From positions 248,001 to 312,000 of the forward strand of contig NZ_JACHGV010000009.1 in NCBI RefSeq assembly GCF_014202475.1: a stretch of DNA of 64,000 nucleotides. The letters run 5' to 3'. Positions 32,729 through 41,649 of the stretch are shown one piece after another. The position numbers and the translations under genes are program-made. Under the pieces are notes generated by a model that saw only the letters and a program-made list of their open reading frames with translations, was not told the DNA's origin and searched no databases. The stretch's first letter is position 1; every line of letters starts with the position of its first letter. The DNA is from Streptomyces paradoxus (lineage in GTDB: Bacteria > Actinomycetota > Actinomycetes > Streptomycetales > Streptomycetaceae).

Positions 32729-32885
32729 ACGCCCTGGATTCCATCGCCGCCAGCAAGGAAAGGCTGCGCTAACCTGCGGTTTTACCCTTCGGCGCTCACT
32801 TGATGACCTCCGCGCGCAGATGTCGACCGGGTGATGCTGGGGCTCGTGAGGCTCGGCGGAGTCACCGGAGTGGGACAGATGCCGT

Positions 32886-33893
32886 ATGGCATCGACCGCC
32901 TGCATCTCCTCCGTGCCGGCGCCCGGTGACGCCGCCGGACTTCGCGAACGGGCCCGCGGCGCGCTGCTGGGCCTGGCCGTCGGTGACGCCCTCGGGGCAC
33001 CGGCCGAGAACATGAAGCCCTCCGACATCCGCGCGCGGTGGGGCCGGATCACCGGGTACGTCGCCGAGAAGCCGTCGGGCACGGACGACACCGAGTACGC
33101 GATCTTCTCCGGCCTTCTGCTGGCCCGGCACGGCTCCGCGCTGACCCCGGCCCATGTCGAGGCGGCCTGGCACGAGTGGATCGCCGACCGCGACGAGGGC
33201 CCCTTCCGGGGTGCCGGCTTCAGCGAACGCGGCACCCTGGAGAACCTGCGCCGGGGCCTTGCCGCCCCGATCTCCGCCCAGCACCGGCACGCCTGGAGCG
33301 ACGGGCTGGCCATGCGCGCGGCCCCCTTCGGGGTGTTCGCGTCGGGCCGCCCTGCGGAGGCGGCCCGGCTGGTCGCGATCGACGGCTCGGTGAGCCATGA
33401 CGGCGAGGGCATCTACGGCGGCCAGGCGGTGGCCGCGGGCGTCGCGGCGGCGATGGCGGGCGCCCCGCCGACCGCGGTCGTGGCGGCGGCCCTCGCGGTC
33501 GTGCCCGACGACTCCTGGACGGCCCGCAGTCTGCGCCGCGCGGTCGTCGTGGCGCACCGCGGGGAACGCGCGGTGCGCTCCGCGGTCGTCATCGGCGGCT
33601 ACCCCTGGACCGACCTGGCCCCCGAGGCGGTCGCCCTCGCCTTCGGCGCGTACGCGGCGGCCGACGGCGACTTCGAGCAGTCCGTCCTGACCGCGGTGAA
33701 CATGGGCCGCGACGCGGACACGACGGCGGCGGTGGCGGGGGCCCTGGCGGGCGCGACCCGGGGAGTGTCGGCGATCCCGCAGGCCTGGACGGACCCCATC
33801 GGCCCGGTCCACGGCCGATGTCTCCCGGCGATGGCGGGCTATCACGTCCTGGACGTGGCGGACCTGCTGACCCCGGCGGAGGTCCTCCCATGA
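32886..33893 (+). CDS. ADP-ribosylglycohydrolase family protein 1
   Basis: A 335-residue member of the ARH/DraG fold, whose enzymes cleave the N- or O-glycosidic bond of ADP-ribose using two Mg2+. The metal ligands are all present: GDALG at 33-37, TDDT at 66-69 and RDADT at 275-279. It is first in a six-gene run and overlaps the next gene by ATGA. No toxin or ADP-ribosyltransferase gene is adjacent, so the substrate need not be protein-linked ADP-ribose; family members also act on small glycosides. Family is certain, substrate unknown. Confidence 0.92.
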   Translation: MASTACISSVPAPGDAAGLRERARGALLGLAVGDALGAPAENMKPSDIRARWGRITGYVAEKPSGTDDTEYAIFSGLLLARHGSALTPAHVEAAWHEWIADRDEGPFRGAGFSERGTLENLRRGLAAPISAQHRHAWSDGLAMRAAPFGVFASGRPAEAARLVAIDGSVSHDGEGIYGGQAVAAGVAAAMAGAPPTAVVAAALAVVPDDSWTARSLRRAVVVAHRGERAVRSAVVIGGYPWTDLAPEAVALAFGAYAAADGDFEQSVLTAVNMGRDADTTAAVAGALAGATRGVSAIPQAWTDPIGPVHGRCLPAMAGYHVLDVADLLTPAEVLP

Positions 33894-35137
33894 CGACGTA
33901 CGGATACGAAACGGAAGCCGCCGACGGCGAGGCCGCCCCACGGGAAACCAGGACCTCCTCTCGGGTGACGGTCACAGGCGGTGCGCGGGCGGGAGACAAA
34001 CGGGCCGAAGGCGAAGCCGAGGCCACGAGAAGAGCCGAAGGCCTCCTGCTCGGACTGGCCGCCGGCGACGCCGCCGGCTGGCCCGCGGCCCGCCACCGGG
34101 CCGCCCGCATGCCCGACTGGACCCGCCGCCTCACCCGCGAACTGGACACCTTCGCCGAACACAACGCCACGACCACCCTCCCCGTCCCCATCGCCCTGAA
34201 CCAGCCCCCCGAGCCCCTCCGCCTCGGCCCCTCCGACGACGCCGAATGGGCGGCCTTCGCCGCCGAAGCCCTCCTGCGCGCCGGCGACGACACCGTCCTG
34301 AACGACCTCAGCCGGGAACGCCGCACCCGCGCCGCCATCGACCTCACCTGGAACGCCATCGCCTGCGAGGTCGCCGCCGCGACGGAGCGCGCGCCCGAGA
34401 CCGAGTCCGCCGTCCTCCCCCTGCGCGCCCGCATCTCCGTCCGCGCCGGCCTCGGCAACCTAGCCACCGGCCTGCGCCCGCCCGCCACGGGCCACGACAA
34501 CCCGCACTACTTCGACGACGCCGCCTGCGTACGCGCCTGCGTCCTGGCCGTGGCCCACCCCGGAGACCCCCGGCGCGCCGCCGACCTCGCCGAGTTCGAC
34601 GCCCGCTACACCCAGGACGGCGACGGCGTGCACGGCGCCCGCGCGATGGCGGCGGCTCTCGCCCTCGCCCTGGCCGGCGCGCACGTCGACGCCTGTGTCA
34701 CCGCCGCGCTCGCCGAACTCCCCGAGGAGACGGAGATCGGCCGCAACGCCCGGCACGCCCTGCGGCTCGCCGCCGACGCGGACAGCGCCTTCGCCCTGGT
34801 GCCGCCCCTGGAGCACCAGATCGTCGACCACGTCTACAGCTACGGCATCGCCGCCGCCGAGACGGTCCCGGTCGCCCTCGCCCTGGCCACCGCGGCCCGC
34901 GGCCGCATCGCGGAGGCGATCCCCGCGGCGGCCTGCCTGTCCCGGGTCGCCGACTCCGCCCCGGCCCTGGCGGGCGCCCTCACCGGCGCCCTGGGCGGCG
35001 GCGCGTCGATCCCCGCCTCCTGGCGGGAGAGCTGCCGCACCCTCTCCGGCTGTGCCCTCCCCCGCCTCACCGGCACGGACCTCGTGGAACTCGCCGGACT
35101 GCTGGAAGCCGTACAACCGGCCTGCCCGGGTGGATGA
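33890..35137 (+). CDS. ADP-ribosylglycohydrolase family protein 2, divergent metal site
   Basis: A 415-residue homologue with a poorly conserved, charged N-terminal extension of about 47 residues. GDAAG (59-63) and SDDAE (115-119) replace GDALG and TDDT, and the C-terminal RDADT is degraded to RVADS (352-356), losing one Asp ligand. It may be a pseudoenzyme or have altered metal use. ATG at 33890 overlaps the previous stop (ATGA) and has GGAGG upstream. The next gene starts 7 bp after its stop. Confidence 0.85.
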   Translation: MTTYGYETEAADGEAAPRETRTSSRVTVTGGARAGDKRAEGEAEATRRAEGLLLGLAAGDAAGWPAARHRAARMPDWTRRLTRELDTFAEHNATTTLPVPIALNQPPEPLRLGPSDDAEWAAFAAEALLRAGDDTVLNDLSRERRTRAAIDLTWNAIACEVAAATERAPETESAVLPLRARISVRAGLGNLATGLRPPATGHDNPHYFDDAACVRACVLAVAHPGDPRRAADLAEFDARYTQDGDGVHGARAMAAALALALAGAHVDACVTAALAELPEETEIGRNARHALRLAADADSAFALVPPLEHQIVDHVYSYGIAAAETVPVALALATAARGRIAEAIPAAACLSRVADSAPALAGALTGALGGGASIPASWRESCRTLSGCALPRLTGTDLVELAGLLEAVQPACPGG

Positions 35138-35144
35138 TGCGGCC

Positions 35145-36314
35145 ATGCAGCCCAAAACACACCAAAGTACCCTCCTGGACGAGCGGATCAGCGGCGCCCT
35201 GGTCGGGGCCGCCGTCGGCGACGCTCTCGGCGGCCCCGTCGAGGGCTACTCGCCCGAGCAGATCCTCGAACGCCACGGCGGCCGCGTCCACGGCATCGTC
35301 GGCCCCTGGCACGGCGACGACTGGCGCACGGCCCGCCCCCTCGCCCCGTACCACAAGGGCGACGGCCACGTCACCGACGACACCTTGATGACACACGCCC
35401 TGGTCCGCGTCTACGCCCGGGTCCGCGACCACCTCGACGCCTACGCGATCGCCGGCCACCTGGTCCCGGACCTGATGACCGAGCCGCGCTGGATCCCGGA
35501 ACTGGAGTCCGAGGCCCTCCCCCTCCAGCGGATCTTCCTGGCGGAGAAGTGGCTGGTGACGAGGATCCACTACGGCCACGCCGATCCGCGCGAGGCCGGC
35601 ACCGGCAACATCGTCAACTGCGGGGCGGCGATGTACATGGCCCCGGTCGGCCTGGTCAACGCGGCGGATCCGCGGGCCGCGTACGCCGAGGCCCTCGACA
35701 TCGCCGGCGCGCACCAGTCGTCGTACGGCCGTGAGGCGGCGGGCGTCCTGGCCGCGGCGGTGGCGGCGGCGTGCACGCCGGGCGCGACCCCCGACTCGGT
35801 CGTCGCGGCCTGCCTGTCCCTCGCGAAGGACGGCACCCGGGCCGCGATCGAGCGGGTCTGTGAGGAGGCGTCCCGCCACACGGACTTCGAGTCGGCCCTG
35901 CGCCCCTTGCGCGAGGCCGTGGCCCCCTACGACACGGTGGGCCCCGACTACCGCGCCCCCTCGCTCGGCGCCCGCCGCCCCTCCCGCCTGCACGCGATCG
36001 AGGAACTCCCGGTCGCGCTCGGCATGATGGTGGTGGCGCGGGGCGACTACCGGCACGCGGTCCTCGGCGCGGTGAACTACGGCCGGGACTGCGACTCCAT
36101 CGCCACCATGGCCGGCGCTCTGGCGGGGGCCCTGGGCTCACCGGTCCCGGAGGACTGGGCCAAGACGGTCGCGGAAGCCAGCCGCCTGGATCTCTGGGAA
36201 CCGGCGGCAAGCCTCACCACCGTGACCCGCGAGATCTTCGCCCGGGACGTGGCCCGCCGGCGCACCCACGAGCAGGCCTTCGCGTCCCTCGGAGGCCGGG
36301 AATGCTCCGACTGA
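35145..36314 (+). CDS. ADP-ribosylglycohydrolase family protein 3
   Basis: A 389-residue homologue with intact metal motifs: GDALG at 25-29, TDDT at 77-80 and RDCDS at 314-318. An insert of about 30 residues (HGIVGPWHGDDWRTARPLAP) separates the first two motifs, and the middle contains a GAGTGN-like loop (EAGTGNIVNCGAAMYMAP) found in small-molecule-acting members. ATG at 35145 was chosen; an in-frame GTG at 35130 would overlap the previous gene. It overlaps the fourth homologue by 13 bp. Confidence 0.9.
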   Translation: MQPKTHQSTLLDERISGALVGAAVGDALGGPVEGYSPEQILERHGGRVHGIVGPWHGDDWRTARPLAPYHKGDGHVTDDTLMTHALVRVYARVRDHLDAYAIAGHLVPDLMTEPRWIPELESEALPLQRIFLAEKWLVTRIHYGHADPREAGTGNIVNCGAAMYMAPVGLVNAADPRAAYAEALDIAGAHQSSYGREAAGVLAAAVAAACTPGATPDSVVAACLSLAKDGTRAAIERVCEEASRHTDFESALRPLREAVAPYDTVGPDYRAPSLGARRPSRLHAIEELPVALGMMVVARGDYRHAVLGAVNYGRDCDSIATMAGALAGALGSPVPEDWAKTVAEASRLDLWEPAASLTTVTREIFARDVARRRTHEQAFASLGGRECSD

Positions 36315-37666
36315 CCTGGGTCCAGCCGGAGGACCTGATCGGCCACGAACTGCGCCAGGCGGCCCAGGACGGCCGGCAGCCGAAGGCCGTCGCGGCCCGC
36401 TGGCGAGCGGCGGGCGGCCCGCAGGCTCCGGCCACCGCGGGCGCCTCCCCCACCCCGGCCTCCCGCTACCTGCGCCGGCTGGCGGAGGACCTCCTGGACG
36501 AACTGGCCGACCTGCCGAGCACACTGGCGGACGACGAACCGACGGACCTGGACCGGATCAGAGCCGCCTGCCCCGACTGGCCCGAGCACGCGGGCGCCCC
36601 GGCCACCACCACCCCGCACCGCCTCGAAGCCGCCTGGCTCGGCCGCGCCACCGGCTGCCTCCTCGGCAAACCGGTGGAAAAGCTCCCCCTCGACGCCGTC
36701 CGCCGACTCGCCCGGTCCACCGGCAACTGGCCCCTCACCACCTACTTCACCGCCCGGGGCGTCCCGCAGGAGCTTCTCGAAGAGCACCCCTGGAACCGCC
36801 GCTCGGCAGCCACCTCGCTCGCCGAGAACATCGACGGCATGCCCGAGGACGACGACCTCAACTACCCCCTGCTCAACCTCGTCCTCCTCCAGCGCCACGG
36901 CAGGGACTTCACCACCACCGACGTGGCCCGCACCTGGCTGGACGAGCTCCCCGCCGGCCGCATGTTCACCGCGGAACGCGTCGCCTACCGCAACCTGCTC
37001 AGCGGCCTGGAACCCCCGCACACCGCCCGCCACCGCAACCCGTTCCGCGAGTGGATCGGCGCCCTGATCCGCGCCGACGTCCACGGCTGGACCAACCCCG
37101 GCCACCCTGCCGAGGCGGCCGAACAGGCCCACCGGGACGCCACCCTCAGCCACACCGCCAACGGCGTCTACGCGGCCATGTTCACAGCGGCCGTCATCGC
37201 CACCGCGGCGACCGGCGCCCACGACGTCCACACCTGCCTGCGCACCGGCCTCACCGTCGTCCCGCCACGCTCCCGCCTGGCCCGGGCCGTCCGCCAGGCC
37301 CTGCGACTCGCGCACGAACACGCGGACTTCGACACGGTCGTCGACGAACTCCACGCCCTGCACGCCGGCACCCACCACTGGGTGCACGCCGTCCCCAACA
37401 CCGCCCTCATCGCCGCCGCCCTCACCCACGCGGACGGCGACTTCGCCGGCTCCATCTGCCGTGCCGTGAGCGGCGGCTGGGACACCGACTCCAACGGCGC
37501 GACGGCCGGGAGCGTCGCCGGGCTCCTGGCCGGACACCCCGCGGCGCTCCCCGACCGCTGGACGGCCCCCCTGAAGAACCGGCTGTCGACGTCCGTCGGC
37601 GACTTCAACGGCACCGGCTTCGACACCCTCGCCCACCTCACGCACCGGGAGACCCTCCGCCCATGA
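36302..37666 (+). CDS. ADP-ribosylglycohydrolase family protein 4 with N-terminal extension
   Basis: A 454-residue homologue with about 105 extra N-terminal residues (helical, RWRAAGG, then RYLRRLAEDLLDELADLP). The first motif is GRATGCLLGKPVE in place of GDALG, seen in a separate subfamily, but EDDD (182-185) and WDTDS (393-397) are kept. ATG at 36302 lies inside the end of the previous gene; the stop overlaps the CoA transferase by ATGA. It is a distinct subfamily, so the four homologues probably do different reactions. Confidence 0.9.
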   Translation: MLRLTWVQPEDLIGHELRQAAQDGRQPKAVAARWRAAGGPQAPATAGASPTPASRYLRRLAEDLLDELADLPSTLADDEPTDLDRIRAACPDWPEHAGAPATTTPHRLEAAWLGRATGCLLGKPVEKLPLDAVRRLARSTGNWPLTTYFTARGVPQELLEEHPWNRRSAATSLAENIDGMPEDDDLNYPLLNLVLLQRHGRDFTTTDVARTWLDELPAGRMFTAERVAYRNLLSGLEPPHTARHRNPFREWIGALIRADVHGWTNPGHPAEAAEQAHRDATLSHTANGVYAAMFTAAVIATAATGAHDVHTCLRTGLTVVPPRSRLARAVRQALRLAHEHADFDTVVDELHALHAGTHHWVHAVPNTALIAAALTHADGDFAGSICRAVSGGWDTDSNGATAGSVAGLLAGHPAALPDRWTAPLKNRLSTSVGDFNGTGFDTLAHLTHRETLRP

Positions 37667-38862
37667 CCGCGCCCACGACCGCGCCCCTCACCGGCCTGCG
37701 CGTCCTCGACCTGGCCACCCTCTTCGCCGGCCCGATGGCCGCGACGCTGCTCGGCGACTTCGGCGCCGAGGTCGTCAAGATCGAGCACCCGGCGAAGCCG
37801 GACCCCTCCCGCGGCCACGGCCCCTCGAAGGACGGCGTGGGTCTGTGGTGGAAGATGCTCGGCCGCAACAAGCGCACCATGACCCTCGACCTGTCGAAGC
37901 CCGGCGGCCGCGCCACCCTCCTGCGCCTGGCCGCCGGAACCGACGTGATCATCGAGAACTTCCGCCCCGGCACCCTGGAGAAGTGGGACCTGGGCTGGCC
38001 GGAGCTGTCCGCCGTCAACCCCCGCCTGGTCCTGGCCCGGGTCACCGGCTTCGGCCAGTTCGGCCCCTACGCCCACCGCCCCGGCTTCGGCACCCTCGCC
38101 GAGGCGATGAGCGGCTTCGCCGCGATCACCGGCGAACCGGACGCGCCCCCGACCCTCCCGCCGTTCGGCCTGGCCGACTCCATCGCCGGCCTGACCACGG
38201 CGTACGCGGTGATGACGGCGCTCGCCGCACGCGAGCGCACCGGCGAGGGCCAGGTCGTCGACATGGCCCTGATCGAACCGATCCTGGCCGCCCTCGGCCC
38301 CCAGCCCCTCTGGTTCGACCAGCTCGGGCACGTCCAGCCCCGCACCGGCAACCGCTCCCCCAACAACGCCCCGCGCGGCGTCTACCGCACCGCGGACGGC
38401 ACCTGGGTCGCCGTCTCCACCTCGGCCCAGTCGGTCGCGGAACGGGTGATGCGTCTGGTGGGCCGCCCGGAACTGATCGACGAGCCCTGGTTCGCCTCGG
38501 GCGCCGACCGCGCCCGGCACGCCGACGTCCTGGACGAGGCGGTCGGCGGCTGGATCGCCGCGCGCACCCGCACCGACGTCCTGGCCGCCTTCGAGAAGGC
38601 CGAGGCGGCGGTGGCCCCGGTCCAGGACGTCCGGGACGTGATGGCGGACCCGCAGTACCAGGCCCTGGACACCATCACCACCGTCGACGACCCCGAACTC
38701 GGCCCGCTGCGCATGCAGAACGTCCTCTTCCGGCTCTCCGCCACGCCCGGCGCGATCCGCTGGGCCGGCCGCCCGCACGGCGCCGACACCGACGAGGTCC
38801 TGACCGAACTGGGTCTCACCCCGGACGACGTCTCGGCGCTGCGCGCGGAGGGCGCCCTGTGA
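37663..38862 (+). CDS. Class III (CaiB/BaiF, formyl-CoA transferase-like) CoA transferase
   Basis: A 399-residue family III CoA transferase, which moves CoA between carboxylic acids through an aspartyl-CoA thioester. GLRVLDLATLFAGPMAATLLGDFGAEVVKIE is the typical opening, MTLDLSKPGGRATLLRLAAGTDVIIENFRPG the next conserved block, and the catalytic Asp is expected in GQVVDMALIEPIL. It is coupled by ATGA to the preceding homologue and by GTGA to the following lyase. The transferase and lyase together suggest activation of a hydroxy acid to a CoA ester followed by its cleavage. Confidence 0.92.
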   Translation: MTAPTTAPLTGLRVLDLATLFAGPMAATLLGDFGAEVVKIEHPAKPDPSRGHGPSKDGVGLWWKMLGRNKRTMTLDLSKPGGRATLLRLAAGTDVIIENFRPGTLEKWDLGWPELSAVNPRLVLARVTGFGQFGPYAHRPGFGTLAEAMSGFAAITGEPDAPPTLPPFGLADSIAGLTTAYAVMTALAARERTGEGQVVDMALIEPILAALGPQPLWFDQLGHVQPRTGNRSPNNAPRGVYRTADGTWVAVSTSAQSVAERVMRLVGRPELIDEPWFASGADRARHADVLDEAVGGWIAARTRTDVLAAFEKAEAAVAPVQDVRDVMADPQYQALDTITTVDDPELGPLRMQNVLFRLSATPGAIRWAGRPHGADTDEVLTELGLTPDDVSALRAEGAL

Positions 38863-39674
38863 CGGGGTTCCCGCTCACCTGGCTCTACGCCCCCGGCGAC
38901 CGCCCCCACGTGGTGGCGAAGGCCCTCGCCTCCGGCGCCGACGTCGTCGTCATCGACCTGGAGGACGCGGTCGCCCCCGACCGCAAGGCCTACGCCCGCG
39001 CCGCCACTGCCGACCTGCTCGCAGCCCCGCCGGCCGTTCCCGTCCATGTCCGCGTCAACGCCCTGGACAGCCCCTGGGGCGGGCAGGACATCGCGGCACT
39101 GGCCCCGGCTCCCGGCCTCCGCGGGCTCCGACTCCCCAAGATCACCTCACCCTCCGAGGTCACCCGTGCCGCGCGCCGGGCCACGTCAGCCGATCTGTAC
39201 GCCCTCCTGGAGACGGCCCTCGCCGTGGAGCAGGCGTACGCCATCGCGTCCGCCCATCCGCAGCTGCGCGGTATCGCCCTCGGCGAGGCCGACCTGCGGG
39301 CCGATCTCGGCGTGCGGGACGACACGGGCCTCGACTGGCCCCGCTCCCGGGTCGTGGTGGCGGCCCGGGCCGCCGGTCTGCCCCCGCCGCCCCAGTCCGT
39401 CCATCCGGACACCCGCGACCTGGACGGGCTGGCCGCCTCCTGCGCCCACGGCCGTGCCCTGGGCTTCCTGGGGCGCGCCGCGATCCACCCCCGCCAGCTC
39501 CCGGTGATCGAACGCGCCTACCTGCCCACCGAGGCCGACATCGAGCGGGCGGAGACGGTCCTCAAGGCGGCCGCCGCGGAGCAGGGTGCCCAGGCCCTCC
39601 CGGACGGCCGCTTCATCGACGCGGCGGTGGTGACGGCCGCCCGGCGCACCCTGTCCCTGGCGCGCCGGCGCTGA
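38859..39674 (+). CDS. HpcH/HpaI aldolase / CitE-like CoA-ester lyase
   Basis: A 271-residue member of the CitE/malyl-CoA lyase superfamily of Mg2+-dependent enzymes. LTWLYAPGDRPHVVAKAL is the family's start, VVVIDLEDAVAPDRK holds the metal-binding Glu-Asp, VHVRVNAL the substrate Arg, LLETALAVEQA the second metal Glu and LGEADLRADLG the third loop. There are no CitD/CitF partners, so it is a stand-alone lyase, perhaps of malyl-, citramalyl- or a related acyl-CoA. It starts at GTG 38859 and ends in the terminator hairpin. Confidence 0.9.
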   Translation: MTGFPLTWLYAPGDRPHVVAKALASGADVVVIDLEDAVAPDRKAYARAATADLLAAPPAVPVHVRVNALDSPWGGQDIAALAPAPGLRGLRLPKITSPSEVTRAARRATSADLYALLETALAVEQAYAIASAHPQLRGIALGEADLRADLGVRDDTGLDWPRSRVVVAARAAGLPPPPQSVHPDTRDLDGLAASCAHGRALGFLGRAAIHPRQLPVIERAYLPTEADIERAETVLKAAAAEQGAQALPDGRFIDAAVVTAARRTLSLARRR

Positions 39675-39721
39675 CATGCCGAGAGCGCCCGGGACGACTC
39701 CCGGGCGCTCTCGGCATGTCA
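39672..39721. terminator. Perfect bidirectional terminator between the ADP-ribosylglycohydrolase operon and lgt
   Basis: A 22-bp perfect inverted repeat (39672-39693 with 39700-39721) around a 6-nt loop. It includes the stop codon of the CitE-like gene and lies 14 bp from the lgt stop on the other strand. Confidence 0.88.
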
Positions 39722-39735
39722 CATGGGGCAGGCGG

Positions 39736-40701
39736 TCAGGTCTTCTTCCCGGACCCGGCCTCGTTCTTGGCATCGCTCTTGGCATCGCTCTCGGCCGTGT
39801 CGGCCTTGGACTCGTCCACGGCCTCGTCGTCCCGGCCGGCGTCCCCGGACTTCTCATCGCTGCCGGCGTCGTCACCGGTGGCCGCGGCGCCCGGTTCCAC
39901 GACGTCCTCCCGCCCGGGCCGCTTCTTCGACGACAGCACCAGGTACGTCACCGCGAGCAGGAACACCAGGATCGCGGTCCAGACGTTCAGCCGGAGGCCC
40001 AGGATGTGGTGGGCGTCGTCGACGCGCATGTACTCGATCCACGCCCGGCCCGCGCAGTACGCGGCGACGTACAGCGCGAACGCCCGGCCGTGCCCGAGCC
40101 GGAAGCGTCGGTCCGCCCAGATGACCAGGAACGCGACGCCGATGCACCACAGCGACTCGTACAGGAACGTGGGGTGGTAGGTGCCCGGGACCCGGCCGTC
40201 CGCAGAGGAGGTGATCTCCAGGGCCCAGGGCAGATCGGTGGGCTTGCCGTACAGCTCCTGGTTGAACCAGTTGCCCCAGCGGCCGATCGCCTGGGCAAAG
40301 GCGATGCCCGGTGCGACGGCGTCGGCGTAGGCGGGCATCGGGATGCCGCGGCGCCGGCAGCCGATCCACGCGCCCAGCGCGCCCAACGCGATCGCGCCCC
40401 AGATGCCGAGGCCGCCCTCCCAGATCTTGAAGGCGTCCACCCAGTCGCGGCCCTCGCTGAAGTACAGCTCGTAGTCCGTGATCACGTGGTAGAGGCGGCC
40501 GCCGACGAGGCCGAAGGGCACGGCCCAGACAGCGATGTCGGCCACCGTGCCGGCCCGCCCGCCCCGGGCGATCCAGCGCTTGTTGCCGAGCCAGACCGCG
40601 ACGAAGACGCCGATGATGATGCAGAACGCGTAGCCGCGCAGCGGAATGGGGCCGAGGTACAGCACCCCGCGCGACGGGCTGGGAATGAAGGCAAGTTCCA
40701 T
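39736..40701 (-). CDS. lgt: Prolipoprotein diacylglyceryl transferase
   Basis: Transfers diacylglycerol from phosphatidylglycerol to the Cys of the lipobox in prolipoproteins, at the membrane. The 321-residue protein has seven predicted spans, the Lgt signature GRWGNWFNQELYG, a Gly-rich YHVITDYELY region and the conserved Arg/Glu in GRAWIEYMR. A low-complexity Asp/Ala/Lys/Ser tail of about 50 residues follows the last span; such tails are variable. ATG at 40701 (MELAFIPSPSRG) matches the known family start. Confidence 0.96.
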   Translation of the reverse strand: MELAFIPSPSRGVLYLGPIPLRGYAFCIIIGVFVAVWLGNKRWIARGGRAGTVADIAVWAVPFGLVGGRLYHVITDYELYFSEGRDWVDAFKIWEGGLGIWGAIALGALGAWIGCRRRGIPMPAYADAVAPGIAFAQAIGRWGNWFNQELYGKPTDLPWALEITSSADGRVPGTYHPTFLYESLWCIGVAFLVIWADRRFRLGHGRAFALYVAAYCAGRAWIEYMRVDDAHHILGLRLNVWTAILVFLLAVTYLVLSSKKRPGREDVVEPGAAATGDDAGSDEKSGDAGRDDEAVDESKADTAESDAKSDAKNEAGSGKKT

Positions 40702-40786
40702 GGCAAGGTCGACGCTACCGTGCCGCACCGGGCCGGGGGCGGGCGGCCCGGCTACGGGTCCATAACGGGGGGCGTGAGAACGCCCT

Positions 40787-41563
40787 TTACCCCTGGTTCG
40801 CCTCCTGCACCATCTGCTTCAGCTTGGCCGGGGTCATCGTGCGGTCCTGGTAGATGTTCTTGCCGTCCAACAGCACGGTGGGCGTGCCCGAGAAGTCGCC
40901 CTTGTCGAAGGCCTGGTGGGACTTGGCGACCCAGCCGTTGTGCTTGCCGTCCTCGACGCACGCGCGGAAGGACGGGGTGTCCAGGCCGTCGACCTTGCCG
41001 GCCAGCTCGATCAGCTTGCCGTTGTCCGCGTAGGCGTCGTCGGCCTCCGGGGGCTGGTTGTCGAAGAGCACGTCGTGGTACGCGGGGAACTTCCCGGCGT
41101 CCTGGGCGCAGGCCGCGGCGTTGGCGGCATTGCGGGAGCCGGTGCCGCGCATGTTGCCGTCGATGAGGGTGACCAGGTGGTACTCGGCCTTCAGCTGACC
41201 GGCGTTCGTCAGCTCGTGGATCACCGGCCGGTACGCCGTCTCGAAGGACTTGCACGCGGGGCAGCGGAAGTCCTCCCAGACCGTGAGCGTGGACTTGGCG
41301 CTGTCCTTGCCGACCGGGATCGCCAGGCCGTCCTTGCCCTGCGCTCCCGAGGGGGCCACGACCGGGCCGGCGGTCTCGCTGTCGTCGTCCTTGCCGGCGT
41401 TGGCCGCGATGATGCCGATCACCGCCGCGAGTCCCAGGACGGCGACGACGGCGCCGCCCACGATCAGCGCGCGCCGGCGCTTGTCCGCGGCCCTCTGCTT
41501 CTCACGCTCGACCGCCAGCTTCTCCCGGGCGGTGCGCTTTCCCTCACGGTTCTTCTCGCTCAC
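40787..41563 (-). CDS. Membrane-anchored DsbA-like thioredoxin-fold protein
   Basis: A 258-residue protein with a Lys/Arg-rich cytoplasmic segment, one membrane span (about 33-54, ALIVGGAVVAVLGLAAVIGI) and an extracytoplasmic DsbA/thioredoxin_4 domain with CPAC in WEDFRCPACKSFE and the cis-Pro in SGTPTVLLDG. Probably oxidises or isomerises disulphides in exported proteins. GTG at 41563 is the start. It sits between trpA and lgt with its own hairpin upstream, so it need not belong to the trp transcript. Confidence 0.9.
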   Translation of the reverse strand: MSEKNREGKRTAREKLAVEREKQRAADKRRRALIVGGAVVAVLGLAAVIGIIAANAGKDDDSETAGPVVAPSGAQGKDGLAIPVGKDSAKSTLTVWEDFRCPACKSFETAYRPVIHELTNAGQLKAEYHLVTLIDGNMRGTGSRNAANAAACAQDAGKFPAYHDVLFDNQPPEADDAYADNGKLIELAGKVDGLDTPSFRACVEDGKHNGWVAKSHQAFDKGDFSGTPTVLLDGKNIYQDRTMTPAKLKQMVQEANQG

Positions 41564-41577
41564 ACCCCGGAAACGAA

Positions 41578-41604
41578 CCGGGGAGGAGCACCGCGCCTCC
41601 CCGG
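41578..41604 (-). terminator. Hairpin downstream of trpA
   Basis: CCGGGGAGG and CCTCCCCGG form a perfect 9-bp stem around AGCACCGCG, about 46 bp beyond the trpA stop and 15 bp before the DsbA-like gene. It fits the end of the trpCMBA transcript. No U-tract. Confidence 0.6.
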
Positions 41605-41649
41605 CCCCAGGTCCACCCGTACGAGGGACCTGTATGACTTCCCGGCTTC

